A stretch of DNA of 64,000 nt from CAG-411 sp050875145 (GTDB taxonomy: Bacteria > Bacillota > Clostridia > Lachnospirales > Lachnospiraceae). The stretch spans positions 1 to 64,000 of the forward strand of contig JBNMLH010000013.1 in NCBI GenBank assembly GCA_050875145.1, in the 5' to 3' direction. Positions 60,706 through 64,000 of this stretch are shown here, one piece after another (the first letter of the stretch is position 1; every line of letters starts with the position of its first letter). The notes under the pieces were generated by a model, which saw only the letters and a program-made list of their open reading frames with translations, made no database searches and was not told the origin of the DNA. The position numbers and the translations under genes were made by a program.

Positions 60706-62562
60706 ATGCCATCAACATTTTTTGGTTTGAGTATTGGAAAGACGGGATTAAATGCGGCACAGATAGGATTGAATACAACTGTGCATAATTCTGCAAATGC
60801 CAATACAACAGGATATTCAAGACAGGTAGCAAGCTTTGAAGCAGGAACACCAATTTCTGTTTATTCAAGAGCAGGTATGGCTGGTACTGGTGTAACATTG
60901 ATTAGCGTAGAGCGTCAAAGAAATATCTATTATGATGAAAAATACAGAATTAGTAATACTGCTTATGGAAATTATAGTACCAAGGAATATTACATGTCCT
61001 CTGTACAGAACTATTTCAAAGAGACAGATAAAGATTCCCAAGGACTGACAGCGTATCTTACAAATTTTTATAACGCATTGGAAGATGTACAAAAAAATGC
61101 AGCGGATTCTACTACAAGGACGGCAGCAATTGAATCCGCAGATAATTTGGCAGATTTTATTAATTATTTAGGAAATAGTTTGCAGAGTGTACAAAAGGAA
61201 GCAAATACGGACATTAAGACAACAGCAGAGCGTATTAACTCTATTGCGGCTCAGGTTGCAACGTTGAATAAACAGATCAATACCTTAGAGTTACAGGGCG
61301 GAACGGCAAATGATCTAAGAGATCAACGTGATAAGTTGGTAGATGAATTATCGGAGTATGCCAATATATCTGTTACAGAAACCAATCGAGGAGATGACAA
61401 AACGATTCTTCATGATTTTGTTATAAAATTAGATAATAAAACTTTAGTAGATACATATAAATATAATCAACTGGTAATTTCCTCTGCGGATGGAAAAGTA
61501 AATCAAAATGATATAGACGGTTTATATACACTATCTTGGAAAGATGGGCAGGAATTTGACAGTTCTAGTCCGAACTTGGGTGGAAAATTACAGGCATTGT
61601 TTGAAGTAAGAGATGGAAATAATAAAACAAATTTTACTGGTACATCAGATGCAAATACAAAAGTTGGTGATACCAGTATTAAAGTAAAAGCTACGAATTG
61701 TAATGATTTAAATAAATTAAATATACCAGCCGAGAATGGAACGATTATGATTGGTTCAAAGCAATATTACTATAGTAGTTTTTCTGTAGACATAGATGCT
61801 ACAACTGGAGAGTATACATATACTTTTGAAGGAATTTATGATGATGCGGGAAATAAACAAATTACAAAGGATGCTGCAGGAAAACAGGTATCAATAGGTT
61901 CTAGCATTGATTATAAGGGAGTTCCATATTATCAGGCACAATTAAATGAATTTGTGCGTACCTATGCAACTTCGTTCAATACGATTCACAATGCAGCGGA
62001 AGACTTAAATGGTGATAAGGGATTGGATTTTTTCAATGGAACATCAGCAGCTACTGGCAAAAATTATGAACTATATGAAAAAGTAAACAGCTTTTCATCC
62101 AATGGAACAGCAAGTTACACAGATGAACAGGGTGTGACAAAGAATGCGGGAACTTCATATTACAACGTTACAGCTTTAAATTTCTGTGTAACAGAAGATG
62201 TGAAAGACAATGTAATGCGTTTTGCTTTGGCATCAGATATTGGTAAGGGTATAGATTGTGTAGATATGCTGGATCAGATTATTGCAACGAAAAGTGATAA
62301 GGGTATGTTCAAGCAAGGAACACCGCTAGAATATTTGTCCACATTTACAGCCAATATAGGTATTGACACAAAACAGGCAAGTTTGTTTGCAGAAAGTCAG
62401 TCAAATATTTCTGAGGCAATTGATGAGCAACGTATGTCTATTTCAAGTGTAGATTCAGACGAAGAAGCAATAAATTTAGTAAAATTCCAGAATGCTTATG
62501 AGTTATCTGCAAAAGTGATTTCTACTATGTCGCAATTATATGAAGTATTATTGAGTATGTAA
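60706..62562 (+). CDS. flgK: Flagellar hook-associated protein 1 (second, divergent copy)
   Basis: 618 aa, homologous along its length to the preceding gene (TTVHNSANANTTGYSRQ; RINSIAAQVATLNKQINTLEL...NDLRDQRDKLVDELSEYANIS; C-terminal EEAINLVKFQNAYELSAKVISTMSQLYEVLL). The rod motif has diverged (NSANANT for NLANVNT), and the middle differs, with an Ig-like insert (~310-400). 13 nt after the first copy with SD AAGGGGGAA. It could form a two-layer or alternative junction. Confidence 0.9.
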   Translation: MPSTFFGLSIGKTGLNAAQIGLNTTVHNSANANTTGYSRQVASFEAGTPISVYSRAGMAGTGVTLISVERQRNIYYDEKYRISNTAYGNYSTKEYYMSSVQNYFKETDKDSQGLTAYLTNFYNALEDVQKNAADSTTRTAAIESADNLADFINYLGNSLQSVQKEANTDIKTTAERINSIAAQVATLNKQINTLELQGGTANDLRDQRDKLVDELSEYANISVTETNRGDDKTILHDFVIKLDNKTLVDTYKYNQLVISSADGKVNQNDIDGLYTLSWKDGQEFDSSSPNLGGKLQALFEVRDGNNKTNFTGTSDANTKVGDTSIKVKATNCNDLNKLNIPAENGTIMIGSKQYYYSSFSVDIDATTGEYTYTFEGIYDDAGNKQITKDAAGKQVSIGSSIDYKGVPYYQAQLNEFVRTYATSFNTIHNAAEDLNGDKGLDFFNGTSAATGKNYELYEKVNSFSSNGTASYTDEQGVTKNAGTSYYNVTALNFCVTEDVKDNVMRFALASDIGKGIDCVDMLDQIIATKSDKGMFKQGTPLEYLSTFTANIGIDTKQASLFAESQSNISEAIDEQRMSISSVDSDEEAINLVKFQNAYELSAKVISTMSQLYEVLLSM

Positions 62563-62589
62563 TGAATGATAAAAGAGAGGTGTAGAAAG

Positions 62590-64000
62590 ATGAGAGTAAC
62601 AAACTTAATGATAACACGCGGGATGTTAGGCAATATTATGACCAATAAAGCAGATATGAATAAAAAATATGAGCAGTATGCTACACAGCAAAAGATACAA
62701 AATCCTTCAGATGATCCTGTTGTTGCTATTCGAGCATTAAAATATCGTTCCAATTTATCTGAATTAGAGCAATACAGAACAAAAAATGTGGAGGATGCGG
62801 CATCTTGGATGGATGCAACAGAAAGTGCATTGACCAATATGAATGATCTTTTAACAGAACTGTACGATAAATGTGTGGCTGGTGCTTCAGATACTTATGA
62901 AACGATAGATCGAGACAGTATGGAGCAATCTCTTTTAAATTCAAAAGAAGAAATTTATAGGAGTATGAATGCAGATAATGCAGGAAGATATTTATTTTCC
63001 GGATATCGTACCAATACATCTGTGTGCTATACAAAGGATGATAGTTCTAAAAAGTATACGATTACAGAACCATTAACGTTTCAGAATCTTTATGAAAAGA
63101 CATATGTAAAAGGAGGTGCTGAGTATGATCCATCCAAAAATGCAGAGGATTATAAAAAAGAAGCACCAACAACAGACAGGGCATATGTACTTGATTTGGG
63201 ATACAAAGATTTGGCATCATTGAACAAATTGACTGTGACAGATAAAAATGGGGCGGAAGTAACTTTTACGATTGCAACGAAAAATAGTACAGATGCAGAT
63301 TGCTATACGGCTGGTACCAATACAGTGAATTTTATTGCTGATACAGGACAAATTGTTATTTCGGATGATCTGTATGAGACATTCCGTACGGCAAAGAGCG
63401 TTGTTGCGGAGTATGATAAGACAAGTTTCAAAACTGGAGATGTTAGACCTGAGATGTATTATGATTGTACATCTGTTGAATTGGATCAGGCTGGAAATCC
63501 TAAGGCGGATACAAGCAAAATATATACGAAGCCGGAAGAACAGGATATTAAGTATGATGTAAACTTTGGACAGCAATTAAAAGTAAATGTATTGGCAAAT
63601 GAGACAATCAATTCATCCTATGCCAGAGCAATCGATAATATTTTAGATGCTTTAAATGATGCTTATAGTACACAGTCTGAGATTGAAAATGTCAATCTGC
63701 TTATGTCGGACAGTAATAAAACACCAGATGAGATTTCTGCACTTAATACGCTGAAGGAACAGTTAGAAACAGAACTAACATTGAAAAAATCAATTTTGCG
63801 AGAGAGTTTTGCTTCTGCACAAACGGCGACAAAGAGTGCACAAAATGGTACAAAGGTTCCTTATGTAAATGAAAAGGGAGAAACAGAGGTAAAAAAAATT
63901 AGTGTCAGCATAGCAACGACCAGTATTGGTAGTCGGTCAGCAAGACTAAAACTGATTCAGACCAGACTGGAAGATTTAAAGATCAATTTTACGGATCTTC
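62590..64000 (+). CDS. flgL: Flagellar hook-associated protein 3 (partial, runs off the window)
   Basis: Second junction protein between FlgK and flagellin. 470 codons are visible. Flagellin-like N-terminal helices (RVTNLMITRGMLGNIMTNKADMNKKYEQYATQQKIQNPSDDPVVAIRALKYR), a large central region (~150-340) and C-terminal helices (SIGSRSARLKLIQTRLEDLKINFTDL) at the window edge, so only a few dozen residues should be missing. It is much longer than Bacillus FlgL (about 300), the extra being central. SD GAGAGGTG. Confidence 0.92.
   Translation, partial: MRVTNLMITRGMLGNIMTNKADMNKKYEQYATQQKIQNPSDDPVVAIRALKYRSNLSELEQYRTKNVEDAASWMDATESALTNMNDLLTELYDKCVAGASDTYETIDRDSMEQSLLNSKEEIYRSMNADNAGRYLFSGYRTNTSVCYTKDDSSKKYTITEPLTFQNLYEKTYVKGGAEYDPSKNAEDYKKEAPTTDRAYVLDLGYKDLASLNKLTVTDKNGAEVTFTIATKNSTDADCYTAGTNTVNFIADTGQIVISDDLYETFRTAKSVVAEYDKTSFKTGDVRPEMYYDCTSVELDQAGNPKADTSKIYTKPEEQDIKYDVNFGQQLKVNVLANETINSSYARAIDNILDALNDAYSTQSEIENVNLLMSDSNKTPDEISALNTLKEQLETELTLKKSILRESFASAQTATKSAQNGTKVPYVNEKGETEVKKISVSIATTSIGSRSARLKLIQTRLEDLKINFTDL

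Noticed and set aside
1..64000. CRISPR array, insertion sequence, prophage or integrated element
   Set aside because: No regular direct repeats with spacers, transposase, integrase or att-like repeats were seen beside the two tRNAs.

Overview
The window is AT-rich, low-GC Firmicutes DNA with tightly packed operons, strong Shine-Dalgarno sites and canonical sigma-A promoters. Three things point to a motile, endospore-forming member of the Lachnospiraceae (Clostridia), probably near Roseburia/Agathobacter: sporulation genes (gpr, spoIIP, spoIIR), flagellar and chemotaxis genes, and several lineage-typical proteins (a DUF6465-like protein, a very large FliK-like flagellar-locus protein, two tandem flgK genes). 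The genus is inferred from gene content only. I see no prophage, insertion sequence or CRISPR array.

Layout. 1-2.1 kb: the 3' end of a 23S rRNA gene whose operon ends without a visible 5S gene, then pyrG on the minus strand. 2.1-16.4 kb: ftsH, uvrC, hprK, a ROK glucokinase, murB-rapZ-whiA-crh-like, dnaE and pfkA. hprK, the crh-like HPr paralogue, glk, pfkA and later pyk form a carbon-metabolism theme. 16.5-20.4 kb: small hypothetical proteins, a YdcF-like membrane protein and an LCP cell-wall ligase. 20.4-24.2 kb: T-box-controlled thrS, then an attenuator-type leader and infC-rpmI-rplT, with infC starting at AUU. 24.2-28.9 kb: tRNA-Asn and tRNA-Leu(AAG), a strongly supported unannotated C-rich small RNA, pyk, prfC and rpsT (minus).

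29-34.2 kb: the sporulation pair gpr-spoIIP and a sortase-type surface protein with a fibro-slime domain. 34.5-36.6 kb: flagellar rod genes. 36.9-42.4 kb: recD2, a sugar nucleotidyltransferase, comF (also apparently AUU-initiated), yvyF-like, cheX-like and cheY-like. 42.5-51.4 kb: cvfB, a diaminopimelate decarboxylase, ispE-gntR (minus) with a palindromic operator, spoIIR, and ddl-murI-DUF1934-plsC plus a small membrane protein. 51.5-64 kb: a flagellar filament region with a decayed or unrecognised short gene, a 1091-residue FliK-like protein, flagellin, a FliS-like chaperone, flgM, flgN, two flgK genes and flgL running off the end. Sigma-28-type promoters precede several of these.

The strongest candidate for an undescribed element is the ~184-nt RNA at 24.63-24.81 kb. 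It has its own promoter, a long imperfect 5' hairpin presenting an anti-Shine-Dalgarno C-rich loop, four regularly spaced C-tracts, and a long terminator hairpin. Its C-rich segments are perfectly complementary to the unusual 5-G Shine-Dalgarno sites of flgN and the second flgK in this window. A second original observation is a degenerate intergenic repeat, present at least three times, each copy just 3' of a terminator.
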